A stretch of 64,000 nt of DNA, taken from NCBI RefSeq assembly GCF_001270265.1, contig NZ_LGAP01000023.1:45898-109897 (forward strand), written 5' to 3'. This DNA comes from Ensifer adhaerens (GTDB lineage: Bacteria > Pseudomonadota > Alphaproteobacteria > Rhizobiales > Rhizobiaceae). Within the stretch, counting starts at the first letter, position 1; the number at the start of each line of letters is the position of its first letter. Made by a program: the position numbers and the translations under genes. Shown here piece by piece: positions 54,246-62,311 of the stretch. The notes beneath the pieces were generated by a model. It did no database searches, was not told the origin of the DNA, and saw only the letters and a program-made list of their open reading frames with translations.

Positions 54246-55264
54246 TGCCGGCTCCCCTGCTCTGATGTTTCGGGTGCGACACCACGCCGCCAGCACGCTA
54301 CCTCTCGGCCATCGGACCCCGCCAGCTGCGGAGACCGGGATCGACAGAGATCAACCGGTTCCTTGCATCGTGGCTGGAAATAGCAGCCGGCAGGCGGGTG
54401 CATTAGGGTCGGTACCGCGCCGGTGATCGCTTCGAGCTCCTGCTTCGGCGCCACCCGTTCCGGCAGGCAGCGCAGCAGCGCCTGGGTATAGGGATGCAGC
54501 GGCGCATCGAGAACTGTTCGGGTTGCGCCATGCTCCACGATCCTTCCGGCATACATCACGTAAAGTCGATCGCAGAGCTGCGACACGACGGCGACGTTGT
54601 GCGAAATGAAGACCACCGACGTCCCGGTCCGGCGGGCGCGGTTCTGAATAAGCCGCAGTATCACGGCCTGGACCGTGACATCGAGGGCAGTCGTCGGCTC
54701 GTCGGCGATGATGAGGCCGGGATTGCAGGAGAATGCCATCGCGATCAAAACCCGCTGTCGCATGCCGCCGGAGAGTTCGAAAGGGTAGAGCTTCATGACT
54801 CGCTCCGGCTCGCCGATCAGCATGTCGGCAAGAATATCCCGAGCAATGCGCCTGGCATCCGGCAAGCTTGCCTCCTCGTGACGCATGATGACGTCAGTCA
54901 GTTGCTTGCCAATGCGGATCGTCGGGTTGAGCGCGTTCATCGGTTCCTGAAAGATGGTCGAGACCATCTTGCCGCGCACATCCTGCAGCTGACTCTCGTC
55001 CATGGCGAGGGTGTTATGGTTAAAGAGCCTAACCGAGCCGCCGGTGATCCTGTAGCGCCCCCTGGGCAGCAGCCCAGTCGCGGCCATGGTCGTCACCGAT
55101 TTGCCGCAGCCGGACTCGCCGACGATCCCGACGATCTCGGCCTTTCCGACATTGATCGACACGTTGTCGAGCGCCTTGACCGCGCCGCTGAAGGTGGGAA
55201 ACTCCAGTGACAGATTGTGAATGGCCAGCGCCTGGCCGCGTAACTCTGCCGTACCAGTCATCAT
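54242..55264 (-). CDS. dppD: Dipeptide/oligopeptide ABC transporter ATPase, DppD-like
   Basis: A 340-aa ATPase: Walker [13 protein letters not shown], signature [14 protein letters not shown], Walker [14 protein letters not shown], switch His in [14 protein letters not shown]. The C-terminal [12 protein letters not shown] is followed by the four-cysteine-type tail [18 protein letters not shown]. The first of two tandem ATGs (55264) overlaps the dppC stop. The frame is open far upstream but that part is out-of-phase dppC sequence. Confidence 0.94.
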   Translation of the reverse strand: MMTGTAELRGQALAIHNLSLEFPTFSGAVKALDNVSINVGKAEIVGIVGESGCGKSVTTMAATGLLPRGRYRITGGSVRLFNHNTLAMDESQLQDVRGKMVSTIFQEPMNALNPTIRIGKQLTDVIMRHEEASLPDARRIARDILADMLIGEPERVMKLYPFELSGGMRQRVLIAMAFSCNPGLIIADEPTTALDVTVQAVILRLIQNRARRTGTSVVFISHNVAVVSQLCDRLYVMYAGRIVEHGATRTVLDAPLHPYTQALLRCLPERVAPKQELEAITGAVPTLMHPPAGCYFQPRCKEPVDLCRSRSPQLAGSDGREVACWRRGVAPETSEQGSRQ

Positions 55265-56169
55265 CTGTCCCTCAAGCGCGGGTCGAGCATATCGCGAATG
55301 CCGTCGCCAACGAGATTGCATCCCATGGCCGTGATCAGAATGGCGAGACCTGGGAAAGTCGCATACCACCACTGATCGAGCATGTAGCTGCGGCCGCTGC
55401 TGACGAGCGCGCCCCATTCGGAGGTGGGCGGCTGAGCACCGAGGCCGATGAAGCTGAGGGCGGCTGCGATCAACACAACGCCGCCAAGATCGAGCGTCGC
55501 CTGCACGATGATCGGCGACATGGCGTTTGGCAGGATATGCCAGCGGAGAATATAGAACGGCGAGGCGCCGAAGGTGCGCGACGCCTTCACGAAAACCTGC
55601 TCGCGCAAGGAAAGCGTTTGACCTCGTGCCAGGCGCACATAGGCGGGAATACGCACGATCGCCACGGCCAGCATGGAGTTGAACAGGCTCGGTCCAAGGG
55701 CGGCGGCCAGCGCCATGGCCAACACGAGCGCCGGCAAAGCAAGGACGACGTCCATGAGCCGCATGATGGCGGTGTCGACCCGTCCGCCGACCACGCCGGA
55801 AAAACAACCGATCAGCACCCCAACCGACATCGAAATCAGGACAATCATGAAGGCGGCGCCGCAGGACGCCCTTGCCCCATAGATCACGCGCGAGAACAGG
55901 TCGCGGCCAACCTCGTCGGTACCGAACCAATGGGCGGCGCTGGGTGGTAACAGGCGCGCCGTCAGGGAGACCTTGTCGGGGTTGTATGGCGCGATCACCG
56001 GTGCGGCGATGATCATGATGAGAACGAGCAGAATGACGGCAGCGCCGACCAAGGTCAGCGGGCTTCGGCGGCTGAGGTACCAGAGGTAACGCAGCCGCTC
56101 TGATATTGACTTGGCCCTGCGCATCGCGGGGCTCGCCGCGGCAGGTTCACTCGGCACGACGGCGGACAT
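55261..56169 (-). CDS. dppC: Dipeptide/oligopeptide ABC transporter permease, DppC-like
   Basis: A 302-aa membrane protein with an N-terminal OppC_N helix (SPLTLVGAAVILLVLIMIIA), HWFGTDEVGRDLFSRVIYGA, and the BPD_transp_1 coupling loop VKASRTFGASPFYILRWHIL (EAA motif). The end has MLDQWWYATFPGLAI and GDGIRDMLDPRLR, as in DppC. Two bases separate its start from the dppB stop. Confidence 0.95.
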   Translation of the reverse strand: MSAVVPSEPAAASPAMRRAKSISERLRYLWYLSRRSPLTLVGAAVILLVLIMIIAAPVIAPYNPDKVSLTARLLPPSAAHWFGTDEVGRDLFSRVIYGARASCGAAFMIVLISMSVGVLIGCFSGVVGGRVDTAIMRLMDVVLALPALVLAMALAAALGPSLFNSMLAVAIVRIPAYVRLARGQTLSLREQVFVKASRTFGASPFYILRWHILPNAMSPIIVQATLDLGGVVLIAAALSFIGLGAQPPTSEWGALVSSGRSYMLDQWWYATFPGLAILITAMGCNLVGDGIRDMLDPRLRDR

Positions 56170-56171
56170 GG

Positions 56172-57185
56172 TCAGACCTCCCTGATCTGCGGGTCGGCGA
56201 GCATGTAGGCGAGATCGACCAGAAGATTGATCAGCACATACCCAATGGAAGCGACGATCGTGAAACCCATGATGGCGGGAAAATCGAGCGTCTGAATGGA
56301 CGTAACGACGTAGGTGCCCATGCCGGGCCAGGCGAAGATCGTCTCGGTCAGTACCGCGCCATAGAGGAGATCGCCAAGTGCCAGTCCCAACAGGGTGATA
56401 GAAGGGATCAACGCGTTTCTGAGCGCATAGTTGAAGATGATCATGCCCTTGCGCAGGCCACTGGCGCGCGCGGTGCGAATGTAATCTTCCTGCAGGACAT
56501 CCAGCATCGAGGCGCGAATCTGGCGCGTGATCACGCCCATATTGGCGAAGGCCAGCACAAAGCCCGGCAGGATGATGTGGTAGACGGCGCTGCGGAAGGC
56601 ATCGAAGCGGCCTTGCAGCAGAGAGTCGATCAACAGGAACCCGGTGATGCGTTCAGGCGCAACGATGCCCATGGCCAGACGCCCGCTGCCGGGCAGTATC
56701 TGGAACTTGGCGTAGAAGAAATAGATCAGGATAAGACCGAACCAGAACACCGGCATCGAGATGCCGCACACAGAGACCGTGCGCGCAATCTGGTCGATCG
56801 GACCGTCCTTATAGACCGCCGACAGCACGCCAAGCGGCACACCCAGACAGATCGCGATGAAGAGCGCGACTGCTCCAAGCTCCAGCGTTGCCGGCAGGAA
56901 GGTGCGGATATCGCCGGCGACCGGGCGATTGGTACGCAGAGATGTCCCCAGATCGCCCTGCAGCAGATTGCCGATATAGATGGTGAACTGTTCGACGACC
57001 GGTCGATCAAGACCCAGACTGCGCCTGACGTTTTCAAGCGTTTCGGCGCTCGCCCGGTCGCCCGCGATCATGCGCGCTGGATCTCCCGGTATGAGATGAG
57101 AGATCGAGAAAGTGATGACAGCGACGCCTAACACCACGAAAAGCAAAAGAACCAGACGCGGGATGATGATGCGGGTGATTGCCAT
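56172..57185 (-). CDS. dppB: Dipeptide/oligopeptide ABC transporter permease, DppB-like
   Basis: A 337-aa membrane permease of about six helices. It shows SHLIPGDPARMIAGDRA near the N-terminus, GDLGTSLRTNRPV, the coupling loop RTARASGLRKGMIIFNYALRNALIP and ETIFAWPGMGTYV. The ATG at 57185 follows GGAAGGGCTGACGTCC; the longer frame adds unconserved residues. A structured 142-bp gap separates it from the binding-protein gene. Confidence 0.95.
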   Translation of the reverse strand: MAITRIIIPRLVLLLFVVLGVAVITFSISHLIPGDPARMIAGDRASAETLENVRRSLGLDRPVVEQFTIYIGNLLQGDLGTSLRTNRPVAGDIRTFLPATLELGAVALFIAICLGVPLGVLSAVYKDGPIDQIARTVSVCGISMPVFWFGLILIYFFYAKFQILPGSGRLAMGIVAPERITGFLLIDSLLQGRFDAFRSAVYHIILPGFVLAFANMGVITRQIRASMLDVLQEDYIRTARASGLRKGMIIFNYALRNALIPSITLLGLALGDLLYGAVLTETIFAWPGMGTYVVTSIQTLDFPAIMGFTIVASIGYVLINLLVDLAYMLADPQIREV

Positions 57186-57240
57186 GGACGTCAGCCCTTC
57201 CGGCAGGAGAACCCTGACCTTGCTTGGGAAACGATGAAAC

Positions 57241-57334
57241 CCTGCCGCCACAGCCGTTGAGGCCGGCGGCAGGTGTTCCGTGGAATGAGGCCCATTAAGG
57301 CCACAGGATCGGTCTGATCCGGCTCTCTCATTCC
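57241..57334 (-). other. Structured intercistronic region between binding-protein and dppB genes
   Basis: A 9-bp hairpin (CCTGCCGCC 57241-57249 with GGCGGCAGG 57265-57273) is followed by a cloverleaf-like element. GGAATGAG (57282-57289) pairs with CTCATTCC (57327-57334), enclosing two small hairpins, GGCC/GGCC and GGATC/GATCC. The outer arm reaches into the stop codon of the binding-protein gene. It probably protects the binding-protein mRNA or attenuates read-through. Confidence 0.65.
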
Positions 57335-58869
57335 GTTTTCGACATCGTTCCGAAGTTGTAGACCTGGATCAGCATGGGATTGTAGACATAGCCTTGCACG
57401 ACGGCGCGGCGGGCGAAGATGTCGTTCTTTTCCATGATGTAGAGATAGGGCGCGTCCTGCGTCGAGAGCTTCTGCGCTTCGACATAGAGTTCCTTGCGCT
57501 TCTCCTCGTCAACGATGGATCCCGCCTCTTTCACGAGCGCGGTCACCTTGGTGTTGCCGTAGAAGGAGCGGTTGCCCGGACCACCCATTTTGTCGGCGTC
57601 GAACCAATAGTTCATGAACATGTAGGGGTCGGCAAAATCAGGCGTCCAGGCACCGGGAGCCATATCGAACTTGCCGTTGGCCACCAGTTCGCGTTTGGTC
57701 GTGTCGGCGACCGCCTGCAGATCGAGCTTGATGCCGATTTCCGCAAGAGACGCCTGCAGCGCAAGCCCGACCGGCTCCCAGGCGGGATCGGCCTGGGAGA
57801 AGGTGTAGGTCAGGCGGATGTCGCTCTTGCCGGAGTCGGCGAGCAGGGCCTTGGCCTTCTCGACATCGTATGTGTACTGGAAACCCTGCAGGTCGTGCCC
57901 CCACATACCGCTAGGCACCGCGCCGCGCATCTGTTTGGCCTGGCCGAGCATGATACCGTCGATGATGCCTTGATAGTCGACTGCATAGGAAATCGCCTGG
58001 CGAACCTTGGCGTCATCCAGCGGCGGCTGGCGGTTGTTCATGTAGATGTAGTTCACATACATGCTGGGATTGCTTTCGACCACGACGGAGGCGTCCTTCT
58101 GCAGCGCCTCCGCCTGATCGAGCGGGATCTGTTCGATGATGTCGGCATCACCATTGGTCAGTTGAAGACGGCGGGCCGAGACGTCGCCGACGATGCGGAT
58201 GACGATTTGTTTCAGCGCCGGCATTGTGCCCGCGTAGTGCTCGTTGCGGTCGAGTACGATGCTCTGGTTGCGCTCCCAGGAGGCGATACGGTAGGGACCG
58301 CTACCTGCGGAGTGCTCCGCAAGCCAGGCCTTCGCCATGTCGCCGTCCTTCTCGTGCTCCATCACCTTGGGATTGATGATGGCCGCACCGGAGACGGCGA
58401 GTGTCGAGATGAAGCGCGCAAATGGCGCCGTCAGATGGAACCTCACCGTCTGCGGATCGACGACCTCGACCTCCTTGAGCACCGGAAACGCGTCCGAGGG
58501 ACCCGCCTTCAGCTTCATCAATCGATCGAAGCTGAATTTGACGGCAGCGGCGTCGACCGGTGCGCCGTCATCGAACTTGTGGCCGCTGGCGAGCTTGAAG
58601 GTCCACACGAGGCCGGCGTCGTCGGCGGTCCAGCTTTCAGCCAGTTCGGGCCCGACCTCCGTTGAGCCGCCCTTGTAGGCAACGAGCCTTTCATAGGCAG
58701 CGTAAATCAGTGTGTAGCCGCTGTTGCTAATTTCAACTCCAGGATCGGCGGTTGGCGGATCTTCCGCTCGCGCCAGCACCAGCACGTCCTGCGCAGCGAT
58801 GGCGCCGGAAAGAGGCGTTGATGCCAGAAGCAAGGCGACGCCAATCGATTTCCACTTGGAAGCGTTCAT
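57328..58869 (-). CDS. Dipeptide-type ABC transporter substrate-binding protein (family 5)
   Basis: A 513-aa secreted SBP_bac_5 protein. The signal peptide is NASKWKSIGVALLLASTPLS to AIAA, followed by PPTADPGVEISNSGY, VWTFKLASGHKFDDG and DDAKVRQAISYAVDYQGII. The ATG at 58869 follows GGGGAGGACTACGAG. It heads the operon dppABCDF-like. Enzymes encoded next door act on D-amino-acid peptides, so this protein probably binds D-configured or mixed dipeptides. Its promoter carries an 18-bp inverted repeat related to those of the regulator and peptidase genes. Confidence 0.92.
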   Translation of the reverse strand: MNASKWKSIGVALLLASTPLSGAIAAQDVLVLARAEDPPTADPGVEISNSGYTLIYAAYERLVAYKGGSTEVGPELAESWTADDAGLVWTFKLASGHKFDDGAPVDAAAVKFSFDRLMKLKAGPSDAFPVLKEVEVVDPQTVRFHLTAPFARFISTLAVSGAAIINPKVMEHEKDGDMAKAWLAEHSAGSGPYRIASWERNQSIVLDRNEHYAGTMPALKQIVIRIVGDVSARRLQLTNGDADIIEQIPLDQAEALQKDASVVVESNPSMYVNYIYMNNRQPPLDDAKVRQAISYAVDYQGIIDGIMLGQAKQMRGAVPSGMWGHDLQGFQYTYDVEKAKALLADSGKSDIRLTYTFSQADPAWEPVGLALQASLAEIGIKLDLQAVADTTKRELVANGKFDMAPGAWTPDFADPYMFMNYWFDADKMGGPGNRSFYGNTKVTALVKEAGSIVDEEKRKELYVEAQKLSTQDAPYLYIMEKNDIFARRAVVQGYVYNPMLIQVYNFGTMSKTE

Positions 58870-58932
58870 CTCGTAGTCCTCCCCAGAACTGCGGCGCACG
58901 ATGCCCTCCCGGCACCAACCGCAGCACTAGAG

Positions 58933-58950
58933 TAGGAAACGATTTTCCTA
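58933..58950. promoter_or_regulatory. Operator copy 1 for the XRE-cupin regulator (dpp operon)
   Basis: TAGGAAA-cgat-TTTCCTA, an 18-bp perfect inverted repeat with a 4-base spacer, 64 bases upstream of the binding-protein ATG. The arms and spacer length are identical to the copy at 59714-59731. Confidence 0.75.
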
Positions 58951-58992
58951 AGTGCAATATTTTTTTCTTATCGTACTTATTTTATAGTTTTG

Positions 58993-59625
58993 TCAGCTTT
59001 TGAGCTTGGTCGTCTGTGCGGTCGACAAGGTGGAGATCAATTCGGTTTCCGGGGTCGAGCAAACGCAAAGGATTTGCGCAGGTTCTTCGCTCACGCTGAG
59101 ATAGGCGTGCCCCATCATGGCATCGAAGTAGCAGGAATCGCCCTTTTTGAGCCGCAAGGGCGCATAGATCTCGGTATGAAGTTCGAGTTCCCCTTCGACA
59201 ACGTAGAAGAACTCCTCGCCCTTGTGCCGGATAAGCGGCCCAAACTCCTCGAGTGTGCGAGCGCGCGCCACCGCCACGATTGGAACCATCGACTTCTTCG
59301 AAATCTCCGTACAAACATAGAGATAGTCGTAGTTTTGCGTGATGATCTCTCGCCCCTCGCCAGATCTGGTGTAAGTGCGGCGCCCCAGCATACTGGGGGC
59401 GTCCTCAGCACCCGCCGTGGTCCCGAAAAGCTCGACGATGTCGACCTTGAGGCCTTGGGCCAGCTGGATCAACCGGTCGTAGGTGAGCTGCATCTGGTTG
59501 TTTTCGACCTTGGAAAGGGTCGAGACCGCAAGCCCCGTCATGGAACTCACCTCTGCCAACGTCCAGCGATTGCGGTTGCGAATCTCCTTCAGGATATCGC
59601 CGAGGCTGGATTTCGCATCGGTCAT
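58993..59625 (-). CDS. XRE-family transcriptional regulator with C-terminal cupin domain
   Basis: A 210-aa protein. The N-terminal helix-turn-helix (about 14-66, WTLAEVSSMTGLAVSTLSKVE) is followed by a cupin_2 sensor (about 115-200, RHKGEEFFYVVEGELELH and GDSCYFDAMMGHAYLS). This architecture is used by regulators of polyamine, amino-acid and peptide uptake operons. The ATG at 59625 follows GGAGACGCCAACG; longer upstream reading has no conservation and would run through the operator. It is transcribed away from the peptidase gene and towards the AT-rich gap before dpp, and likely controls the inverted-repeat sites at 58933, 59714 and 61369. Confidence 0.92.
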   Translation of the reverse strand: MTDAKSSLGDILKEIRNRNRWTLAEVSSMTGLAVSTLSKVENNQMQLTYDRLIQLAQGLKVDIVELFGTTAGAEDAPSMLGRRTYTRSGEGREIITQNYDYLYVCTEISKKSMVPIVAVARARTLEEFGPLIRHKGEEFFYVVEGELELHTEIYAPLRLKKGDSCYFDAMMGHAYLSVSEEPAQILCVCSTPETELISTLSTAQTTKLKS

Positions 59626-59713
59626 CGTTGGCGTCTCCAATTTGCCTGCAGCCGTCACGACCGCCTGCCGCTCTCGGCTCAGCCCGCGACGCGGCAGAAT
59701 CCGATTGGTATGA

Positions 59714-59731
59714 TAGGAAAACCATTTCCTA
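59714..59731. promoter_or_regulatory. Operator copy 2 (regulator gene promoter)
   Basis: TAGGAAA-acca-TTTCCTA, the same 7-bp arms and 4-base spacer as copy 1, 89 bases upstream of the regulator ATG. It implies autoregulation. A TATAAT-like CTATAATACG overlaps its end on the plus strand. Confidence 0.75.
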
Positions 59732-59893
59732 TAATACGTGGCCGAAATCAACATCGCTCGAAAAGCAATCCCATACTCGCCGAGCGACGCCCTTGCCTGC
59801 ATCGGCACGCCCCCGATCATCCTTGCTGGCAACGACGGCAGCGAATGGCTGCCGAATCTTCGCCGCGTTGAGCCGAGCCAAATGGCATCCGTC

Positions 59894-61351
59894 CTACTGC
59901 GCGAACGGGTCGGCGACCTTCGGCCAATAGGGAAGCTTCAGTTTGGTGAAGGGCAGATCCTCGAAGCTGGGTTGCAAGGCGCCGGGGCCGCCGACATAGA
60001 GGATTTCGCTGGCGATGGGTTCGAAGCCGGCGCGGAAGTGGTTGCTCGATTTTACCACGACAATCTTCCTCTGCGTCGGGTTCAAGCCCAGCGCCGTCAT
60101 ACATTCCGGGTGGAAAGTTTGTGTGCGCACGGTGTTCAGCACAATGTCGACGCCGCCTGCCGTAACCCATACCGCGTCGCCAATACCGAGCGGCGTCGGC
60201 CCGAAGCGCTGGGTAATGCCGGAGGCAATGCGTCTGATCTTCACGGTCAGGTCCAGAGGGTCGCCGGAGGCCGGCCCGACCTTGCCGCCGATCCTGAGCG
60301 CCAGCGTCGCCCCTTCTCCCGCCTCGCGGCACAAGCGCACCGCAATCGGATCCCAGTAGAGGCATGTCGCCACGTCTTCGATGCCGCGCTCGATGATGCG
60401 GCGCAGGATGAAGGTCGAGTCTCCAGGCGCCCCACCGCCGGCATTGTCGGAGACATCGGCCAGCACAATCGGTCCGCCCTTCGCCTTGACGGCCCGATCC
60501 AGTGCGGCATCGATACTGAGATAGGTGCCGCGCATTTCCTCACGCGCATCAAATATCTCTCTGCCAAAGGCCTCCGCGGTGCGTGCCGCCTTCCCTGTAT
60601 CGTTGTCGGTAACGACGAGCATCTTGGCGCCGACATCTTCGACGTCTCCCCAGGGGAAACCGTGACCGAAAGAGACCGAGAGAATGCCCTCCTGCCCCTC
60701 GATCGCTTTCATGCGGTCGACAATGCCGCGCAACGGAGCGCGATGCGGGTGGAAGGTGTTGATCATCCGGCAGTCATAGACGCCCATCACCGGCCGCACT
60801 TCGCCCGCCAGCGTCCGCTTCATCAACCGGAACAATTGGCTGGCAACCTCTTCGATGTCGGTGTGCGGATACTCCTTGTAGGTGGCGATCATGGTGGCGT
60901 TGGAGAGCATGCGATCGGTGATGTGGCAATGCAGATCGAGCTCGGCAGCAACCGGGACATTCGGCCCGACCATTCCGCGCACAAGCTCGAGCAGATCCCC
61001 CTCGACATCGTCATAGCCCTCGGCGACGCATGCGCCGTGCAGGGCAAGCATGACGGCGTCGACCGGCATGGCCGCCTTGAGGTCGCCGAGGATGGTGGCG
61101 CGGAAGCTCTCATAGACCGCCCGCGTGGTCTTGCCGCCGGGCTCAGCCACGGCGCAGAGGCTCTCCACCACGTCCCAGGCTTCTTCTTCAGCGGCATTGC
61201 GCCAGACAGACATCTGCGACGAGCAGCAGTTGAGCGACCTGCTGGTGGCATCGCCATAGGCGATCAGGTTTTCCCGGAAGGCCTCAAGGCCCGTCTGCAT
61301 CGGCGAAAAGGTGTTGGTTTCGGTGTCCAGCCCCGCAATAAACAGTTTCAT
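59894..61351 (-). CDS. M81 family metallopeptidase (MlrC-like)
   Basis: A 485-aa MlrC-type protein. The start MKLFIAGLDTETNTFSP is the family hallmark. Candidate zinc ligands are His in ALHGACVAEG, Asp/His in AELDLHCHITDRM and His in YKEYPHTDIEE. The C-terminal MlrC domain has LADVSDNAGGGAPGDST. Members hydrolyse small linear peptides (microcystin fragments in the founding case) and are often found in dipeptide-transport clusters. It is divergent from the M55 peptidase gene, with a degenerate operator between them. Confidence 0.92.
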   Translation of the reverse strand: MKLFIAGLDTETNTFSPMQTGLEAFRENLIAYGDATSRSLNCCSSQMSVWRNAAEEEAWDVVESLCAVAEPGGKTTRAVYESFRATILGDLKAAMPVDAVMLALHGACVAEGYDDVEGDLLELVRGMVGPNVPVAAELDLHCHITDRMLSNATMIATYKEYPHTDIEEVASQLFRLMKRTLAGEVRPVMGVYDCRMINTFHPHRAPLRGIVDRMKAIEGQEGILSVSFGHGFPWGDVEDVGAKMLVVTDNDTGKAARTAEAFGREIFDAREEMRGTYLSIDAALDRAVKAKGGPIVLADVSDNAGGGAPGDSTFILRRIIERGIEDVATCLYWDPIAVRLCREAGEGATLALRIGGKVGPASGDPLDLTVKIRRIASGITQRFGPTPLGIGDAVWVTAGGVDIVLNTVRTQTFHPECMTALGLNPTQRKIVVVKSSNHFRAGFEPIASEILYVGGPGALQPSFEDLPFTKLKLPYWPKVADPFAQ

Positions 61352-61368
61352 TTTTGCCTCTCATCAAC

Positions 61369-61386
61369 CAAGAAAGATATTTTCTA
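61369..61386. promoter_or_regulatory. Operator copy 3, degenerate (M81/M55 divergent promoter)
   Basis: CAAGAAA-gata-TTTTCTA keeps the 7-4-7 layout of copies 1 and 2 and matches 5 of 7 and 6 of 7 arm positions. It lies 18 bases from the M81 ATG and 77 from the M55 ATG, in AT-rich DNA. Confidence 0.55.
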
Positions 61387-61462
61387 ATCATAAAACTATG
61401 TTTATCGTCGGAAAGTCAAATGCATCATTCGCGCCATCGTGCGGCTGACCAGGGAGGCAGGA

Positions 61463-62287
61463 ATGCGCATCTACATTTCCGCGGATATCGAGGGAATCGT
61501 TGGGGTCGTAAGCCGCGACCAGCTGATGCCGGAAGGTTTCGAATACGAAAACGCGCGCCGCTGGATGACAGACACCGTGGTTCACGCGTGCGAGGCTGCA
61601 CACGAGGAAGGTGTGGAGGAGGTTATCCTCAGCGATTCCCACGGAAATGGCGAGAGCATCCTGATTGACCGTCTGCCCGACTATGTGCAGGTCGTGCGCA
61701 GCTGGCCGCGGCCGCTAATGATGATGCAGGGTGTCGAGCTCGGTTCCTTCGTTGGTGCGATGCTTCTCGGCTACCACGCCGGAGCAAGCCATTCGGGTGG
61801 CGTGCTATCGCACACGATCGGCGGCACGGCCTTCGCCGAGGTGCGAATCAACGGTGTCGTCATGCCGGAGGCCGGCATCAACGCCGCCATTGCCGGGCAT
61901 TTCGACGTCCCGGTACTGCTCGCCTCGGGCGACAACATCGCCTTGGACGAGATCAGGGCGCGCATCGGCGATATCGTGACGGTGCCGGTCAAGCAGGTTT
62001 ACAACACACAATCGGCGATCTCGCTGACGCCGGCGGTCGCGCATCGTCGGATTCGTGAGGGCGTCAAGGCGGCGCTGGCGAGAGCCGGCGCAGCCAAACC
62101 GTTCAAGTTGGAAAATCCGACGCTGGAGATCGTGTTCCGAAATCGCCTGCCGGCCGAGTATCTCTCCTATCTCAAGGGCGTCGAGCGCACCGACGGTTAC
62201 ACGATCCGCTACAAGGGCGACGACATGGTCGACGTCTCGCGCTTCATCCAATTCGTGGTCGGCTACAGTTCACGCCTGACTTTCTGA
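61463..62287 (+). CDS. M55 family D-aminopeptidase (DppA-peptidase type)
   Basis: A 274-aa zinc peptidase. ISADIEGIVGVVSRDQL at the N-terminus holds the Asp-x-Glu zinc ligands, LSDSHGNGESIL and YHAGASHSGGVLSHT supply further ligands, and MPEAGINAAIAGHFDVPV is conserved. Bacillus subtilis DppA, the family model, cleaves D-Ala-D-Ala and other D-amino-acid peptides inside the cell. The ATG at 61463 follows AGGGAGGCAGGA; an earlier in-frame start is less likely. It is followed after 24 bases by a D-amino-acid-dehydrogenase-like gene, consistent with oxidation of the D-amino acids released. Confidence 0.92.
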   Translation: MRIYISADIEGIVGVVSRDQLMPEGFEYENARRWMTDTVVHACEAAHEEGVEEVILSDSHGNGESILIDRLPDYVQVVRSWPRPLMMMQGVELGSFVGAMLLGYHAGASHSGGVLSHTIGGTAFAEVRINGVVMPEAGINAAIAGHFDVPVLLASGDNIALDEIRARIGDIVTVPVKQVYNTQSAISLTPAVAHRRIREGVKAALARAGAAKPFKLENPTLEIVFRNRLPAEYLSYLKGVERTDGYTIRYKGDDMVDVSRFIQFVVGYSSRLTF

Positions 62288-62311
62288 CCAACTCCACAAC
62301 GGAACCCAACA

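Noticed and set aside
57394..58665. Plus-strand frame of 423 codons over the dpp binding-protein gene
   Set aside because: Antisense to a clear SBP_bac_5 gene, with no motif and no ribosome site.
59738..61387. Plus-strand frame of 549 codons over the M81 gene
   Set aside because: Antisense shadow of an MlrC-family gene with intact family motifs.
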